From JBBIWA01 sp037439425 (lineage in GTDB: Bacteria > Acidobacteriota > Blastocatellia > RBC074), in the NCBI GenBank assembly GCA_037439425.1, contig JBBIWA010000001.1, positions 1-64,000 of the forward strand: 64,000 nucleotides of DNA, written 5' to 3'. This document shows, in pieces, positions 1 through 8,471 of this stretch (position 1 is its first letter; the number at the start of each line of letters is the position of its first letter). A program made the translations under genes and the position numbers. The notes beneath the pieces are model-generated. The model had not been told where the DNA came from. It saw only the letters and a program-made list of their open reading frames with translations, and did not search any database.

Positions 1-5
1 ATCGG

Positions 6-143
6 ATGAAGCCCAAACAACGCCTTGATACGGGAGGTAGAAAAGTAATCGAGGTTTTTGAAGTTCATAAGGTCAGACAGTTTAGCTCGTCCTATTGGTT
101 TAAGCAAACTTTATCGGAACATCTATTGCATGAGGACCAATAG
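6..143 (+). CDS. short ORF at the left edge, unknown, possibly the tail of a truncated gene
   Basis: An open frame runs from the window edge to a TAG at 141-143, with an ATG at base 6, giving at most 45 residues. The composition is mixed and polar, with a plausible amphipathic end (FKQTLSEHLLHEDQ), so it could be the C terminus of a gene that starts left of the window. I recognise no family. It may equally be a chance frame, because the next 100 bases and the opposite strand show nothing that needs it. Confidence 0.2.
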   Translation: MKPKQRLDTGGRKVIEVFEVHKVRQFSSSYWFKQTLSEHLLHEDQ

Positions 144-243
144 TTAAGCGTTCGCCCGATTTTTCAAAAGATGCGCCACTTTCACAACGGATAAAGTCGA
201 GCTAAGGAGAAGGTGAAAGAGCAAGTCAGCTGGGCCGAGAAGA

Positions 244-777
244 TCAGAGCAGGCTCTTCAATACTACCAGCTTATATCCCCAGCTGAGCAGGTAAAGCAC
301 AAGCAACGTATACATCACCCAATCCGCTGCATGCGCCTGCAAGAGACGCTGCCAAGGCACGCGGCGATAAATCAGAAAGCACGTCAAAGGGATCAGCAGG
401 ATCGTCAGGAAGAAAGCCAGCAGCCCAAACGGCTGTGCGACCAGCGCTTCGTAGAGATGCCAGCGGGCAGCGTGTGCGAAACTGGTCGTCAAACCGCAAC
501 TCGGACACGGCAGGCCCGTCAGCGTGAGGAAGAAGCAGGGCGGCAAGCCCAGTTGCTCGTGCGTACCCACTCCACGCGGCGAGGGCGATAAGAGACGGGC
601 CAGGATCAAGGCTGCACTGGCAAACCCCAGCAAGCTCAGATAGCGAGCTTGATCCTGGCGCGAGTAAGTGAGTGACGGCAAGTGTGTTGGCCGCTTGCTT
701 GCAAGTGAGACCGAAGACCCTATCGCAACCACGATATTCCTCCACGCACGCCTGCCATCAAAAAAAGGAGTACCCAA
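244..777 (-). CDS. DUF2752 family membrane protein
   Basis: Small integral membrane protein of 177 residues. The DUF2752 signature CPSCGLTTS lies at about residues 91-99. Hydrophobic segments run at about 45-63, 118-137 and 152-172. The biochemical role of the family is unknown; the paired cysteines suggest metal binding or redox, which is inference. With this start it overlaps the upstream zinc-ribbon gene by 58 bp. A GTG at 732 still overlaps, whereas a TTG at 681 would remove the overlap and keep all membrane segments. DUF2752 proteins often occur beside small zinc-ribbon or DUF4190-type membrane proteins, and that holds here, so joint transcription with the next three genes is likely. Confidence 0.8.
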   Translation of the reverse strand: MGTPFFDGRRAWRNIVVAIGSSVSLASKRPTHLPSLTYSRQDQARYLSLLGFASAALILARLLSPSPRGVGTHEQLGLPPCFFLTLTGLPCPSCGLTTSFAHAARWHLYEALVAQPFGLLAFFLTILLIPLTCFLIYRRVPWQRLLQAHAADWVMYTLLVLYLLSWGYKLVVLKSLL

Positions 778-1286
778 AGGATACTCAGCAAACAGGAAAG
801 CGCCGTAACAGCAATGCCCAGATAGAAACCCACCTTGGCGTAGGTCTCACCGGCCTGTGGCGCGCGCCCTTCACGAATGGCGTTCATCTCCATCTTGCCG
901 AGGATCAGGCCTGGAATGCTCAGCAGCGGGCCGCAGGTGAAGATCGAAACGATGCTCAAAACCATTGCAGCAATCGCGCGCCCGCTGGCGCTCTGCGGCA
1001 GCGGGGGACTGTAGCTGGCATAACTGCTTTGATAGCCCTGATAGGGCTGATAGCCAGGAGGGACGCGCTGCGTGCCGCTGGGGCCAGCATAGCCGGGATA
1101 AGGCCCTTGCTCTGTCGAACGCGGTTCAGGGTACGGTTGTGTGCTGCCTGGACCAGACGCTGATAGGCCGCTTCGATATGGTGGTTCAGATGGCGGAGTA
1201 GGAGGCCGCTTCACCAGCGGGGCGGAGCAGTTGCGACAAAACTGGGCTTCATCAGGGTTAGTACTACCACACCGGGTGCAGAACAT
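720..1286 (-). CDS. zinc-ribbon protein with DUF4190-like membrane domain
   Basis: 188 residues in three parts. An N-terminal zinc ribbon has two CxxC knuckles (C3/C6 and C17/C20). A Pro/Tyr/Gly-rich linker of about 70 residues follows. The C-terminal part (about 103-170) has two hydrophobic helices separated by GLILGKMEMNAIREG, the layout of DUF4190 proteins. The ribbon should face the cytoplasm with the helices in the inner membrane. It is the first of three adjacent genes with the same MFCxxCG start and overlaps the DUF2752 gene downstream. Function is unknown; a scaffold or sensor role is only a guess. Confidence 0.8.
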   Translation of the reverse strand: MFCTRCGSTNPDEAQFCRNCSAPLVKRPPTPPSEPPYRSGLSASGPGSTQPYPEPRSTEQGPYPGYAGPSGTQRVPPGYQPYQGYQSSYASYSPPLPQSASGRAIAAMVLSIVSIFTCGPLLSIPGLILGKMEMNAIREGRAPQAGETYAKVGFYLGIAVTALSCLLSILWVLLFLMAGVRGGISWLR

Positions 1287-1303
1287 TTTGATTCCCTCCT
1301 GTC

Positions 1304-1882
1304 TCAGTCAGAATCGTGGCGCTCCTGTGAAGGGATGGTGTCTGGCATGCGCCTGGTCGTTTGCTCAACTACGCTGAAGTTTGAAAGCGATGGCTCGGCG
1401 GCTTCGGAAAGTTGTGCGCCTGAAGGAGCGTGAAGCTGTTGATTGCGCAATTGCTCTTGCTCCCGCTTCAATTCAACGATGCGCCGGCTGATAAAATAGC
1501 CGTTGAAGATGATCCCCAATCCGATCAGGAAAGGGATCACTCCCACCAGCCAGACGTGGCGAATAATCTCGGCATCTTTCGGATCCTCCTGCGCAGCCAC
1601 GGCCCCCAGCAAGAAGTAGAGAAAGATCATTACGCCGATGCCCACAAAGCTCGTGATGACGCCGCCTTTGATTTCATTCAAGCGTTTTTCTTCGGGCGTG
1701 ATTCCTCGCTGGCGCTCGCGCTCTTCTTCAGTGAGAAACATTTCAGCTATCCAGGTCTTGCTCCAATCGAACCCGGCTGCTGAACGGCTCAGCGCTTCAC
1801 GCACGTTGGCCAGATTAGTACCACACTGCTTGCAGAACTTGAGGGTCCCATTGGTTTGCGTTCCGCATCCCGGGCAAAACAC
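1304..1882 (-). CDS. zinc-ribbon membrane protein, paralogue 2
   Basis: 192 residues. The N-terminal ribbon has cysteines at 3, 6, 17 and 20. A charged stretch (about 45-70) is followed by two membrane helices at about 74-94 and 109-130, then a Lys/Glu/Gln-rich tail. The tail contains VVEQTTRRM, closely matching VTEGTTRRL in the next gene, so the two share a C-terminal motif as well as the ribbon. It lies 17 bp downstream of the stop of... the gene at 1905-2441 by 22 bp and precedes the DUF4190-type gene, consistent with one minus-strand transcript. No enzymatic motif is visible. Confidence 0.75.
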   Translation of the reverse strand: MFCPGCGTQTNGTLKFCKQCGTNLANVREALSRSAAGFDWSKTWIAEMFLTEEERERQRGITPEEKRLNEIKGGVITSFVGIGVMIFLYFLLGAVAAQEDPKDAEIIRHVWLVGVIPFLIGLGIIFNGYFISRRIVELKREQEQLRNQQLHAPSGAQLSEAAEPSLSNFSVVEQTTRRMPDTIPSQERHDSD

Positions 1883-1904
1883 GCTCTCCCTCCTTACTGA
1901 ATAA

Positions 1905-2441
1905 CTACTTCTTCACTTCATCTGGCACCGCATATTCCAACCGCCGGGTCGTCCCTTCTGTCACGTCAAGGGGCTGGGCAACCCGAATAGTAGCGGCCTC
2001 GCTTTCACCTCTCATTTGCCTCTCGGAAAGAAGCGGCGGCGAAGTCGGCTGTGGCGGTGGAAGCTGTGGCTGCATTGGCAGAGGCGCGAGGCTGTAGACC
2101 GGGCGCGAACTGATGATCTTGGCAAGACCAATAGCGGCGATAATCAACCCGACCAATCCCCAACCGCTGAAGAGCGACCCGCCGCCCCCCCAGGGAAGCG
2201 AAAAGAGCAGTTTGAGGAATTGAACAGCAACAAAAGCCCCACCAATAATCGTCAACTTGACTCCTTGTGTCATCTGTCGCCGCCGCTCCAGTTCAGACGG
2301 GTCCGGCGGTTGATAAGGAGAGGGAGTGACGGCTGGCAACTGTCCGCTCAAAGCCTGGGAGACAAGAGCCAAATTGGTGCCACAGGCAGTGCAGAATTTC
2401 TTGCCTTCACCCTGATTCGATCCACACCTGGGGCAGAACAT
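1905..2441 (-). CDS. zinc-ribbon membrane protein, paralogue 3
   Basis: 178 residues. The zinc ribbon uses C3, C6, C17 and C20, followed by a Pro-rich linker. Two hydrophobic segments (about 61-80 and 92-110) are joined by a Gly-rich turn, then a Pro/Gln-rich stretch and a C-terminal VTEGTTRRL motif shared with its neighbour. It is the most upstream member of the three-gene array. An AGGAGG-like sequence lies just before its ATG, so the promoter is probably in 2442-2550. Function unknown. Confidence 0.75.
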   Translation of the reverse strand: MFCPRCGSNQGEGKKFCTACGTNLALVSQALSGQLPAVTPSPYQPPDPSELERRRQMTQGVKLTIIGGAFVAVQFLKLLFSLPWGGGGSLFSGWGLVGLIIAAIGLAKIISSRPVYSLAPLPMQPQLPPPQPTSPPLLSERQMRGESEAATIRVAQPLDVTEGTTRRLEYAVPDEVKK

Positions 2442-2708
2442 AATGCCTCCTTAAGCGTCTGATGAGGCGGCAGCAATAGCTAGTCTGAGAGATTGGGAGA
2501 AGCTATAATCTTCGGCTCCCGCCAGGTCCTTCAGTCTGTGCCGCAGCAGTATAACACGCTAGCGGACTGCCTCCCAAACAGCCAGACTCCTATACACTCT
2601 ACTCTCTGGTCACTGACCGATAACGCCAGCGCGCAGTCAAAAGTTTCGTGATGGAAAGCCGGAGAGGCAAGAGAACGCTGAGCCACCGAAAATCAAGTGG
2701 CGGTCTCC

Positions 2709-3434
2709 TCAAGCCTGATCTACGGAGGGATGAGCTAAGCGATGCTCTTCATCGTATTCACGCAGCAGGTCTAAAATCAACGAGGTGTTGTTTGAGGCCT
2801 GAATCACGGGTGCAAAGCCGACTTGCGATTTTTCAAAGACAAAGAATCCGCCACTGGCCTCCTGCATCAATTGGCGGAAAGCTTCCAGACCCGCTGTCTC
2901 GCCCAGGCTGGCATTCACAATCAGTCCCTCGTTGAAGTAGATCTTGCCCGTAGTTTCATCCTTGCGAATCGAGAGGGTGCCGGTCAAGCGGTTATTTTCC
3001 AGGATCTGCACAATATCGAAAATACTGAAGTCGGTGAGATTGCCCGAAAGCGAGGCGCGCCGGGTCAGAGGCACACTCGGCGCAAGCGCCGCACGGCTGC
3101 GTGCTTGCTGCATGCGCTTGAGTTCCTGTAAGCGCAAAGTCACCGCCACCCGGGGATTGAGTTGCCGCGCTTCCAGCAGGCAGCGGTTCGCCTCCTCGAA
3201 GTTACCAGCTCTGACGTAGAGGCCCGACAGAGCCAGACATTGACCGGCCGCTTTGTCTGTTAGATTGTATTCCCGGTAGAGGGAGAGCAACTTCTCACGC
3301 AAGCGGATGTTTTCGGGCTTGCTATCGACCGCTTGCTCCAACGCCATTATCCCGCGCTCCGGCATGTTGTACTTGATCAGCAACTCGGCATCGAGAATTA
3401 CACTCTCAACATCAAGTTCTTCGGTTTCCCTCAT
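2709..3434 (-). CDS. TPR protein with C-terminal DUF4388 (PATAN) domain
   Basis: 241 residues. The first ~110 residues form helical TPR-like repeats (ALEQAVDSKPENIRLREKL and similar). From about residue 130 a DUF4388/PATAN domain begins with SLSGNLTDFSIFDIVQILE and includes TGTLSIRKDETTGKIYFNEG. DUF4388 is common in Acidobacteriota, Deltaproteobacteria and cyanobacteria, often attached to response regulators, and is thought to mediate signalling interactions. No catalytic residues are present. The likely role is a cytoplasmic adaptor. The receiver-ATPase gene upstream on the same strand is a plausible signalling neighbour, although 730 bp separate them. Confidence 0.8.
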   Translation of the reverse strand: MRETEELDVESVILDAELLIKYNMPERGIMALEQAVDSKPENIRLREKLLSLYREYNLTDKAAGQCLALSGLYVRAGNFEEANRCLLEARQLNPRVAVTLRLQELKRMQQARSRAALAPSVPLTRRASLSGNLTDFSIFDIVQILENNRLTGTLSIRKDETTGKIYFNEGLIVNASLGETAGLEAFRQLMQEASGGFFVFEKSQVGFAPVIQASNNTSLILDLLREYDEEHRLAHPSVDQA

Positions 3435-4163
3435 AGGTCTTCTGGATTCTAAGTTCGAGAAATTTGTCGGGCCTGCTGCTTCAAGCTCCAGGGCTTCATC
3501 ATTCTGGTTAATCGGGGCTGGATCAGAGCGGGAACGGAACCGGACCGGGGCTGGTCAAAAACCGCCAGCAGTGTAGCATTTTCGCAGAAGGCAAACAATA
3601 AGAGTCTGAGGTTACGAGCTGGAAAGTTAGCTGGAAATCCCTTTATTGCGCAGACTGATAACACTACAACGAGACTTCAGTGATGGGCAACTGTATGCAA
3701 CACCCTCGGCAAGCTTCTGTCCCAACTTCAGGAAGTCAAACCAACTGAAGGTACAAGGAGAGAGTTTGGGAGAGAGTCAGGAGTAAGCGGGGAGAAAGGC
3801 ACGCCTGAAGGCCGAAGCCGCAATCTCTCCTCAGGCGAGTGGGAAGCGCTATAAAGTCTGTTTGTAAATCAGCTGAGTCAGGAACGGTCTGTTTATAGTT
3901 GTCAGTTCGCTCTCAATCCTGGCTGCGGTCAGGAGCGGCCTGTTGATCACTTCAGGCGCAAGCCACAGCTTTAGCAACCTGTCATCCAGGCCGCCGCTAC
4001 TGCAACCATGAGGGACTGGCCACGGCACGGCTATAAACGATTTCGAACTGAAGGATTATCAATCAACGATTCGCACTTGGGATAACTTTCCAGGTAGTTT
4101 AGTCTCTTGCGTCTTCGCTGTTGCGCGTCAACTGTGGCGAGCTGAATGGGAGCCCAGCCCAGA
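3435..4163. other. intergenic region without a supported gene
   Basis: About 730 bp between two minus-strand genes. A 71-codon frame at 3449-3664 has no family features and no good start signal, so I do not count it. Two imperfect copies of a ~24-bp sequence (GCTGAGTCAGGAACGGTCTG at 3872 and GCTGCGGTCAGGAGCGGCCTG at 3922) suggest decayed repeat DNA. The promoter of the TPR-DUF4388 gene should lie in the left part. Confidence 0.5.
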
Positions 4164-4976
4164 TCATTCACTGGCCGCTTTTGGGGGAAACTTGACCAGG
4201 GTGATTTCATTGCCCCGTTCGTTGTAATGCACCTCGTCCATAATGTGGTTGATCAGCATCATGCCCCGGCCTGAGGTCTTAAAGAGATTGTCTGGATTGA
4301 GAGGATCGGGAATGCTGGCCTGGTCGAAACCTTCCCCTTCATCGCGGATGGTGAAGCGGGCCTCCTTGGGAGAGAGTTCAGCGCGGATGTAGACAGTCCT
4401 GGCAGGATCGTTCCGGTTGCCATGCCGGATGGCGTTGGCCAGTGCCTCATCCAGGGCCACAAACATATTAGAGGAGTCAGGGTGAATGATGCCGAAGCTG
4501 GCCGTGCGCTCTACCAGATAGGAGAGCACGCTATCGAGGTAACGGATGTCACTCGGCATTTCGATCTCAATCGTCTCTTGAGCCCGGGGCGGGAGGGTGG
4601 CAGTCTGGCGGCGGCGAAGTTTGTAGGCGAGCGCTTTCTCGACGATCTTCTCCAGCTCTCCCTGATCATAAGGATGCAGCAGGTAGTTGACTGCGCCGAG
4701 CTTGAAGGCTTTGCGCACCGCGGTCGCGTCAGCAGTGGCGGAAACGATCACTGGCATGTGGGCCTTTTTGCCGATTTCCGCAATCAGTTGTAGGTGATCG
4801 TCGCAACCGGCTAGGTCGCCGATCACCAGATCGAAGTCTTCCCGGGAAAGTTTCTCGAGTGCCTGTTGAGTGTTGGGAACGGCAATCACTTGATGCTGGC
4901 CGCCGGAGAGCATCCGTTTAAGGGTCGCCCGTGAGGTGGCATCGTGGTCAATGATCAGAATCTTCGCTTTTTTCAC
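4164..4976 (-). CDS. receiver-domain protein fused to an RsbW-like ATPase
   Basis: I choose the GTG at 4976 because the receiver fold starts directly after it and a GAAGAG sequence lies upstream; the longer frame to 5084 adds 36 residues without domain character. The product is 270 residues. The N-terminal receiver has acidic residues D10/D12, phospho-acceptor D54 and S79, but the usual Lys of the KP motif is His101. Residues ~140-265 form an HATPase_c domain of the anti-sigma-factor kinase type (N-box DEALANAIRHGN, DEGEGFD, SGRGMMLI). Such proteins link two-component input to partner-switching control. The cognate anti-anti-sigma and sigma factors are not in the window. Confidence 0.8.
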   Translation of the reverse strand: MKKAKILIIDHDATSRATLKRMLSGGQHQVIAVPNTQQALEKLSREDFDLVIGDLAGCDDHLQLIAEIGKKAHMPVIVSATADATAVRKAFKLGAVNYLLHPYDQGELEKIVEKALAYKLRRRQTATLPPRAQETIEIEMPSDIRYLDSVLSYLVERTASFGIIHPDSSNMFVALDEALANAIRHGNRNDPARTVYIRAELSPKEARFTIRDEGEGFDQASIPDPLNPDNLFKTSGRGMMLINHIMDEVHYNERGNEITLVKFPPKAASE

Positions 4977-5120
4977 TCTCTTCAACAACCTCGCCGAGGG
5001 AGCATAAGCGTTATAACATAGCCGCGGAGGGAATGAAACCGCTGCGCACAGCACATCACCCGCAGATGAGAGCGCACCAGGCAAAGTGAGACGTGCTCTC
5101 AGAAGTGCACACCTACTGCT

Positions 5121-6545
5121 TTAGCAAGCCGCCAAAGATGGCAGCGCATCAAGCAACTCCTTCTCTGCCGCCCGGCTGACTGTCCGGAGATCAAACGCCA
5201 GTTGGTCGTCAACAATGCGGGCGATGATCGGGGGCGTGTGCTGGCGCAAGCGCTCTTCCAATTGAGCTGCACTGGCACGCGGGCTCGTTACGATAATCAG
5301 CTTGGTGGGCAGCTCGGCCTGCGGCGCTGAGCCACCACCAGCAACTGAGTAACCATCCGCCAGTTGCAACCGCAGCTCGCCCTTCAGCCGGCGCGCGCGA
5401 CGCAGGAAAGAGCGGGCACGGCGGGTGATGGTCTCTTTGCTCATATGAAGTGCAGTCAGCACCGGGACTTCTTCAACCGCCCGACCGCTAGCGTAAGCCG
5501 CGATGGTGGCTTCGAGCGCAGCCAGAGTCAGCTTATCAACCCGCAAGGCGCGCATCAGCGGATTGCTCTTGATACGTTCAATCAGGTGCGCCTGACCCAG
5601 GATGAGGCCCGCCTGTGGGCCGCCCAGCAATTTATCGCCGCTGAAAGCGACTAGAGAGACTCCAGCTGCCAGCGAATGAGCTACGGTTGGCTCATCGCGG
5701 ATTCCGCAAGGCGTCAGATCAATCAAGCTGCCACTGCCGAGGTCTTCAAACAGCGGCAGGTTGCGCTCGCGGGCAAGCTGGACCAACTCGGCCAGCGATG
5801 GACGTTCGGTGAAGCCGACAATGCGATAATTGGAGGGATGTGCGCGCAGGATGATGCGCGTCTGCTCGCTGATTGCTCGTTCGTAATCAGACAGGCGCGT
5901 GCGATTGGTCGTGCCCACTTCACGGATGCGCGCGCCTGATTTGGCAATCACATCCGGGATGCGGAACGAGCCGCCGATTTCGATCAATTCACCACGCGAG
6001 ACGATCACCTCGCCGCCTTCGGCCAGCGTGTTCAAAGTGATCAGCACTGCGGCGGCGCAATTGTTGACTACGGCTGCGGCTTCGCAGCCCAGCAAATCTT
6101 TAAGCTGGGCCGCCAGGCCTGTGCCGCGCTTGCCTCGCTTCCCACTCGCCAGCTCATATTCGAGATTGCAGTAATCGCTGGCCACGCGGTTGATCGCCTC
6201 AAGCGCGCTCCGGCCAAGCGGGGCTCGCCCCAGATTGGTATGCAGCACCACGCCCGTGGCATTGATCACTCGCTGCATTTGCGCTTGAGCGCGACGAGCA
6301 AAACGAGCCGCCAAGCGGCGTTCGATCTCGACGGTGAGAGAAGCTGCCCCGGCCAGGGTCGCCGATCGGTGATTTGAAGGAGCAGCCGCCTGAGCAGCGC
6401 GTAACTCATCGCGCATCTGAGCCAAGATCTGGCGTAGCCCTTCGCGCACCGCCTCGCGTCCCACTTCAGCAATTAACCTTTGTAGGCTCTCGCGATGCAG
6501 CAGCAGGTCTACGGAGGGCAATTGGCGCAGGAGGTTTTCTGACAT
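5121..6545 (-). CDS. selA: L-seryl-tRNA(Sec) selenium transferase
   Basis: SelA is the PLP enzyme that converts seryl-tRNA(Sec) to selenocysteinyl-tRNA(Sec) using selenophosphate. The 474-residue length is typical of bacterial SelA. Conserved blocks are visible: NATGVVLHTNLGRAP (95-109), the Gly/Lys-rich stretch after ELASGKRG, EDLGSGSL (267-274) and the PLP lysine K305 in SGDKLLGGPQAG. The N-terminal ~80 residues match the tRNA-binding region. No selB, selD or selC is recognisable in the window, so the other parts must be elsewhere if selenocysteine is used. The gene is divergent from the hypothetical gene at 6651. Confidence 0.95.
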   Translation of the reverse strand: MSENLLRQLPSVDLLLHRESLQRLIAEVGREAVREGLRQILAQMRDELRAAQAAAPSNHRSATLAGAASLTVEIERRLAARFARRAQAQMQRVINATGVVLHTNLGRAPLGRSALEAINRVASDYCNLEYELASGKRGKRGTGLAAQLKDLLGCEAAAVVNNCAAAVLITLNTLAEGGEVIVSRGELIEIGGSFRIPDVIAKSGARIREVGTTNRTRLSDYERAISEQTRIILRAHPSNYRIVGFTERPSLAELVQLARERNLPLFEDLGSGSLIDLTPCGIRDEPTVAHSLAAGVSLVAFSGDKLLGGPQAGLILGQAHLIERIKSNPLMRALRVDKLTLAALEATIAAYASGRAVEEVPVLTALHMSKETITRRARSFLRRARRLKGELRLQLADGYSVAGGGSAPQAELPTKLIIVTSPRASAAQLEERLRQHTPPIIARIVDDQLAFDLRTVSRAAEKELLDALPSLAAC

Positions 6546-6650
6546 GGCCGCTGCTCAGCTTGACTTCATTACTCGATTATTACTAGACTGCCGCTGTGTT
6601 AAATTAGCCCCACCGAGCTCCTTTTCTCGGAAGCAAAAGATTGGCTCATC

Positions 6651-7196
6651 GTGACGATAGACGAACAATTGAAGCGGCTGGAAGACGATGTGCGCCGCTT
6701 GAAGATCGAATTTGATATCTTCTTCAATGGCGGCTCCAAGCGCCCACCTTACGACACCAAGGCTCGGGTGGAGAATATCATTAAGCGACTGGCCGATAGC
6801 CGCCGCATGAGTTTCGGCCAGCGCTTCTACTATAACAGCATCGTGGCCCGCTATGTCTCCTTCAACGAGCTGTGGCGACGCATGCTGAAACAACGAGAAG
6901 AAGGCAGTCTGCGGGAAGCTGCGTCCCCTGTTCCGGTCACCGCTTCAAGCTTTGCCCCCATCCACGTCTCCTTAGTCGATGGCCGGGAGCAGGCCGCGAT
7001 TGAGCATCTGTTCCACTCTCTGGTGCAAGCCCGGAAACAATGTGGCGAGTCATCTCAGCTCTCCTTCGAACAATTTCAGCGCCTGATCACTAACCGGACT
7101 GCCGAACTGCGCCACCAGTTGAACTGCCAGGCCGTCATCTATACGGTAGCGATTGAAGATGGTCAAGTCAAATTCAAGGCGAGACCGAAGCGGTAA
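6651..7196 (+). CDS. conserved hypothetical protein
   Basis: 181 residues starting at a GTG. The N-terminal ~85 residues are charged and helical (MTIDEQLKRLEDDVRRLKIE), with a coiled-coil-like start and an aromatic-rich core (FDIFFNGGSKRPPY, FGQRFYYNSIVARYVSFNELW). A short linker separates a second helical-plus-strand part ending in VKFKARPKR. I see no signal peptide, membrane segment or catalytic motif, so it is probably cytoplasmic. I do not recognise a named family. It sits divergently from selA, 105 bp apart, and precedes murB on the same strand. Confidence 0.7.
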   Translation: MTIDEQLKRLEDDVRRLKIEFDIFFNGGSKRPPYDTKARVENIIKRLADSRRMSFGQRFYYNSIVARYVSFNELWRRMLKQREEGSLREAASPVPVTASSFAPIHVSLVDGREQAAIEHLFHSLVQARKQCGESSQLSFEQFQRLITNRTAELRHQLNCQAVIYTVAIEDGQVKFKARPKR

Positions 7197-7270
7197 TCGG
7201 TCAAAGGAGTGCCGCCAGCGCCTTGCTTGGGGAGAAGCGACTTGATGTCAGAGACGCGCAGTAGTAGCAT

Positions 7271-8440
7271 ATGGCCCGGCTCGGTAACACTGGTTCATTA
7301 CCGAATCACCGAGGCGAAACTGCTCCTCGCTCAGATCTGAAATTCGCAGCTTCATGCGACTCTTTTGTGACTGACAAGCTGGCGATTCTGGAAAACATCG
7401 CGCTCGCGCCATTGACCACGTTGGGCATCGGCGGTCCGGCGCGGTTTTTCGTCGAGGCCAGAAGCGAAGCCGAAGTAGTGGCGGCGCTTGCCTGGGCTGG
7501 CGAGCGCAATCTCCCCACATTCATTCTCGGTGGCGGTAGCAATATTCTGGTCGCTGATGAGGGGTTTCCAGGTTTGGTGCTGCGCGTGGCGATCAAGGGC
7601 ACGCAATCGCGCCGCGAAGGTGAAAGCGTCATCATCACTGCGGGGGCAGGAGAAGAGTGGGATGCTTTTGTAAGCAGTTGTGTCGAGCGCAAGCTGGCTG
7701 GGATTGAATGCTTAAGCGGCATCCCCGGCTGGGTCGGTGGCACGCCAGTGCAGAATGTGGGCGCTTATGGACAGGAAGTCAGCGAGACCATCCTCACCGT
7801 CCGCGTCTACGATCGACAGGAAAAAAAGGTGGCCGAGCTAAGCAAGGCTGAATGCGGCTTCAGCTATCGCAGCAGCATCTTCAATACCTCAGCGCGTGAC
7901 CGTTACGTCGTGCTCGCGGTGACTTATGCGTTGGCCACGCATGGAAGGCCGACGATTCGCTACGCAGAGCTCCAAGACTACTTTGCTGCCTGGCCGCACC
8001 CACCCTCGCTAGCTGAGGTGCGCAAGGCTGTGCTCTCCATTCGCGCGCGCAAAGCGATGCTGCTTACTCCCGGCGATCCGGACTCTCAAAGCGTGGGATC
8101 ATTCTTCAAAAATCCAGTCCTCACCGCTGAGGCCCTGGCCGGGATTGAGGCTTCTGCTCGGGCGCGCGGCGTCTTGAAAGATCAAGAGCGCGTGCCGCGT
8201 TATGAGACCTCCGAGGGAAAGGTAAAAGTGCCTGCCGCCTGGTTGATCGAAAGATCAGGTTTCGCTAAAGGCTACCAGCGCGGGCGCGCCGGCCTTTCGA
8301 CTAAACACGCACTGGCCATTATCAATCGCGGTGGGGCGACAGCGCGCGAGGTGATTGATTTCCAAAATGAGATTCAACAGCGAGTGGAGGAGCAGTTTGG
8401 CATCAGGCTAATTCCTGAGCCTGTGTTTGTTGGCTTCTGA
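7271..8440 (+). CDS. murB: UDP-N-acetylenolpyruvoylglucosamine reductase
   Basis: MurB is the FAD enzyme that reduces UDP-GlcNAc-enolpyruvate to UDP-MurNAc in peptidoglycan synthesis. FAD-binding blocks are present (TLGIGGPARFFVEA, GGGSNILVADEGF, GIPGWVGGTPVQNVGAYGQEV). The C-terminal part holds the proton-donor Ser in SVGSFFKNP and a closing IPEPVFVGF. The YRSSIFN segment and overall spacing indicate the E. coli-like class. The frame opens at the ATG at 7271, but the first ~32 residues lack family character and a GTG at 7367 begins right before the conserved fold, so the real protein may be about 357 residues. Neither start has a clear Shine-Dalgarno sequence. Confidence 0.93.
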   Translation: MARLGNTGSLPNHRGETAPRSDLKFAASCDSFVTDKLAILENIALAPLTTLGIGGPARFFVEARSEAEVVAALAWAGERNLPTFILGGGSNILVADEGFPGLVLRVAIKGTQSRREGESVIITAGAGEEWDAFVSSCVERKLAGIECLSGIPGWVGGTPVQNVGAYGQEVSETILTVRVYDRQEKKVAELSKAECGFSYRSSIFNTSARDRYVVLAVTYALATHGRPTIRYAELQDYFAAWPHPPSLAEVRKAVLSIRARKAMLLTPGDPDSQSVGSFFKNPVLTAEALAGIEASARARGVLKDQERVPRYETSEGKVKVPAAWLIERSGFAKGYQRGRAGLSTKHALAIINRGGATAREVIDFQNEIQQRVEEQFGIRLIPEPVFVGF

Positions 8441-8457
8441 ACCGGGCACTCTTTCGA

Positions 8458-8463
8458 TATAAT
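8458..8463 (+). promoter_or_regulatory. perfect -10 hexamer just before the cytochrome peroxidase start
   Basis: TATAAT ends 8 nt before the ATG at 8472. A transcript starting ~7 nt downstream would have an almost absent leader. A weak -35 candidate, TTCTGA, lies 17 nt upstream at 8435-8440, overlapping the murB stop. No Shine-Dalgarno sequence lies before the ATG, which fits a leaderless mRNA. Confidence 0.45.
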
Positions 8464-8471
8464 CCGCAACT

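Noticed and set aside
3449..3664. 71-codon minus-strand frame
   Set aside because: No family features, poor start context, composition unlike the neighbours.
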